Assembly: GCA_043802425.1 (NCBI GenBank)
Contig: JAZDLA010000063.1
Coordinates: forward strand, 1 to 6,850
DNA: 6,850 nt
Origin: JAGUYA01 sp043802425
GTDB lineage: Bacteria; Omnitrophota; Gorgyraeia; Gygaellales; Profunditerraquicolaceae
Reading direction: 5' to 3'
Shown: positions 4,795-6,850 of the stretch, in pieces
Layout of the letters: each line of letters begins with the position of its first letter
Position numbering within the stretch: position 1 is the first letter of the stretch
Notes under the pieces: model-generated
Database searches by the model: none
What the model was told of the DNA's origin: nothing
The model's input: only the letters and a program-made list of their open reading frames with translations
Translations under genes and position numbers: made by a program

Positions 4795-6850
4795 TTAAGC
4801 GCGAGACTTCTTACCCTGCCAGGCAAGAATTAAAGGCGAGGCGATATAAACAGTAGAATATGTTCCAGAGATAAAACCTATCAATAAAGCAAAGGCAAAC
4901 CCGCTTAATACTTCTCCTCCATAAAATAAAATCGCAATCACTGTTAATAGGGTAATCCCGGAAGTAAGCAGCGTCCTTGATAGCGTCTGGTTTACGCTTA
5001 AATTTATCAGCTCAGCCAGGCTAAGTTTACGCGAAAGATGGATATTTTCCCTTACCCTATCGTAAATAACGATCGTATCGTTTATGGAATAACCTGCAAT
5101 GGTCAGGAATGCTGTTACGCTTAAGAGGTCTATCTGCCTACCAGTTATAGCCAGAAGCCCTAACGTTATCAGCACATCGTGGAAAATAGCGATTACGCCT
5201 GCTATGGCAAAATTAGGGTGCTTAAATCTAAAAGCCACATAGACTAAAATCCCGATCATTGACCAAATCAGGGCGTGGATAGCTTTTGTTTTTAAGTGTT
5301 TTCCGGCTACGGGGCCAACATGCTCTATCCTCAATATCTGTATATCCTCATCGGGAAACCTTTCTTTCAGCTTAGCGGTAATAAGGCTGCTCTTATTGGA
5401 GGCTGTCCTGATAAGCACAACCTTAGGATTTTCCTTGAATTGCTGTATAGAGGCGTCGCCGAGGTCTAATTCTTTTAGGGCCTCTCTTACCGCATCCGGG
5501 ACAACCGGCGTCTTAAAGCTATACTCTTGGAGCTCTCCTCCGGCAAAATCAATTCCGTAGGCATTTTTACCCTTGATAAAGAAAACAGTAAGCCCCGCTA
5601 TAACAATAAGCAGCGAAGCGGCATAAAAAATTTTTCTTTTAGCGATAAAATCGAATTTTGTCTCTTTAATAAATTTTAACATAGGCAGAGACTTTAAGAT
5701 GCCCGTATCCAGCAAAATTTCAAATATGGTACGCGTAACTACAATAGCCGTAAACATGCTGGCAATAAGGCCAATGGTTAAAGTTACGGCAAAACCCCTG
5801 ATGGCGCCTGTGCCGAACTGAAATAATAAAAATGCGGCAATCAGCGTCGTCAGGTTAGAATCAAGAATTGCGCTGAAGGCCTTGTCATAACCGTTAGCTA
5901 TAGCGGTACGTAAGGCCTTGCCCATGGATATCTCTTCTCTGATGCGCTCATTGATCAGGACATTTGCGTCTACTGCCATACCTAAAGATAATACTATACC
6001 CGCAATACCGGGTAGGGTCAGGGTGGCGGATACGCCGGGAAACAAAACCGGTAAAATGCCTAAACCTCCCAGAATAATCAATAAGTTAAACAAAAGCGCG
6101 GTATTCGCAATAACACCGGCGACAAGATAATAAACAGCCATAAAAATAAATACAAGTAAACCCCCTATAATGGTGGCTTTAATCCCTTTATTTATGGAAT
6201 CCTGACCTAATAAAGGTCCGATAGTCCTTTCTTCCTCTATATACATCGGTGCCGGTAAGGCACCTACCCTTAAGACAATAGATAGATCCTGGGCCTGCTC
6301 TACGTCAAAACGTCCGGTGATTACCGCTTCCCCCGTAGGTATAGCTTCTTTGATACGGGGCGCTGATTGAACCTTTCCGTCTAATACAATAGCCAGCCTC
6401 CTGCCTATATTTTCCTTGGTGATTTCGGCAAATTTCTTAGCACCTTCGGCATTAAACTCTAGCGAAACTACCGGCTCATTGAATTGACTCTGGCTAAAAC
6501 GTACTGAGGCATTAGTTAAGGCATCACCGGTCAAAACCGCTTCTTTCTCAAGAAGTAAGGGTTCATTATCTTCCTGGGCATATTTTAATTCGTAATCTTC
6601 TTGTTCGTTTCCCTGTATGGCCTGCTTTAATTTCTCCGAGTCATTAGAGACTAGCTTAAACTCTAACATCGCCGTTTTGCCGATGATGTCTATTGCGCGC
6701 TCTCTATCCGTAACCCCAGGCAGCTGCACCACGATTTCGTCTTCCCCTTGTCTCTGGATAGATGTCTCTCTAACGCCAAATTGATCAATCCTGTTCCTGA
6801 TTACTTCTATAGCGCGGTCAGCCGCATCCTGTTTGGCTGAGCCGCTCAGG
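4795..6850 (-). CDS. secDF: Protein translocase subunit SecDF (SecD-SecF fusion), 5' end outside window
   Basis: SecDF is an inner-membrane RND-type partner of SecYEG that uses the proton gradient to pull exported proteins into the periplasm. The frame is open to the right edge, giving 684 visible residues; the first SecD transmembrane helix and early P1 domain are missing. The edge sequence reads IRNRIDQFGV and later IVVQLPGVTD, the classic SecD P1 region, so an internal GTG near 6732 is not the start. Then come ENIGRRLAIVLDGKVQSAP (about 146-164), five SecD membrane helices (about 223-379) with the proton-relay aspartate in GMAVDANVLI (D294), and the SecF half from about 401: a first helix at 407-425, GIDFAGGE at 432-439, and five further helices to about 675 including FHDVLITLG and SINDTIVIYDRVREN (588-602). 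No stop or restart separates the halves. The stop TAA at 4797-4795 is followed in the same frame by a second TAA just before the mfd ATG. Confidence 0.95.
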   Translation of the reverse strand, partial: LSGSAKQDAADRAIEVIRNRIDQFGVRETSIQRQGEDEIVVQLPGVTDRERAIDIIGKTAMLEFKLVSNDSEKLKQAIQGNEQEDYELKYAQEDNEPLLLEKEAVLTGDALTNASVRFSQSQFNEPVVSLEFNAEGAKKFAEITKENIGRRLAIVLDGKVQSAPRIKEAIPTGEAVITGRFDVEQAQDLSIVLRVGALPAPMYIEEERTIGPLLGQDSINKGIKATIIGGLLVFIFMAVYYLVAGVIANTALLFNLLIILGGLGILPVLFPGVSATLTLPGIAGIVLSLGMAVDANVLINERIREEISMGKALRTAIANGYDKAFSAILDSNLTTLIAAFLLFQFGTGAIRGFAVTLTIGLIASMFTAIVVTRTIFEILLDTGILKSLPMLKFIKETKFDFIAKRKIFYAASLLIVIAGLTVFFIKGKNAYGIDFAGGELQEYSFKTPVVPDAVREALKELDLGDASIQQFKENPKVVLIRTASNKSSLITAKLKERFPDEDIQILRIEHVGPVAGKHLKTKAIHALIWSMIGILVYVAFRFKHPNFAIAGVIAIFHDVLITLGLLAITGRQIDLLSVTAFLTIAGYSINDTIVIYDRVRENIHLSRKLSLAELINLSVNQTLSRTLLTSGITLLTVIAILFYGGEVLSGFAFALLIGFISGTYSTVYIASPLILAWQGKKSRA

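Noticed and set aside
4795..6732. SecDF start at the GTG near 6732
   Set aside because: The frame continues upstream with conserved SecD sequence (IRNRIDQFGV, IQRQGEDEIV) to the window edge, so the gene is simply cut by the window.

Overview
The window holds five genes, all on the minus strand and packed end to end, read from right to left: secDF (its 5' end lies past the right edge), a short form of mfd, a surA-like periplasmic foldase/chaperone gene, pdxA, and ksgA/rsmA. Junctions are very tight: secDF stop to mfd start 6 nt, mfd/surA overlap 8 nt (from the preferred start), surA/pdxA gap 3 nt, pdxA/ksgA overlap 28 nt. This looks like one operon whose promoter lies right of the window. No RNA gene, insertion sequence or CRISPR array is visible.

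The organism is a diderm bacterium: it encodes a SurA-like exported protein with a signal peptide. The DNA is moderately AT-rich. The order surA-pdxA-ksgA is the same as in the E. coli lptD-surA-pdxA-rsmA-apaGH operon, here with secDF and mfd upstream. Low-complexity tandem and direct repeats sit inside two genes. I think a candidate-phylum lineage such as Omnitrophota is the best guess, but that rests on recall of gene order, compact Mfd and repeat style, not on a search.

The genes serve different housekeeping tasks. SecDF drives the late steps of protein export, and the SurA-like protein would receive exported proteins in the periplasm. Mfd clears stalled RNA polymerase from damaged DNA. 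PdxA makes a precursor of pyridoxal phosphate, and KsgA dimethylates 16S rRNA during small-subunit maturation. Shared translation and growth-linked expression is the likely reason they travel together.

The most notable item is the Mfd. At 632 residues it is a little over half the usual length. It keeps the UvrA-binding domain 2, the RNA-polymerase-interacting domain and the whole translocase motor, but lacks domains 1a, 1b, 3 and the autoinhibitory C-terminal domain 7. The tight gene junctions on both sides argue that this is the real gene and not a frameshifted fragment.

The left 189 bp are AT-rich and hold a near-consensus sigma-70 promoter on the minus strand, just after the ksgA stop, with an AT-rich stretch upstream of its -35. 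It points out of the left edge, so it drives an unseen transcript.
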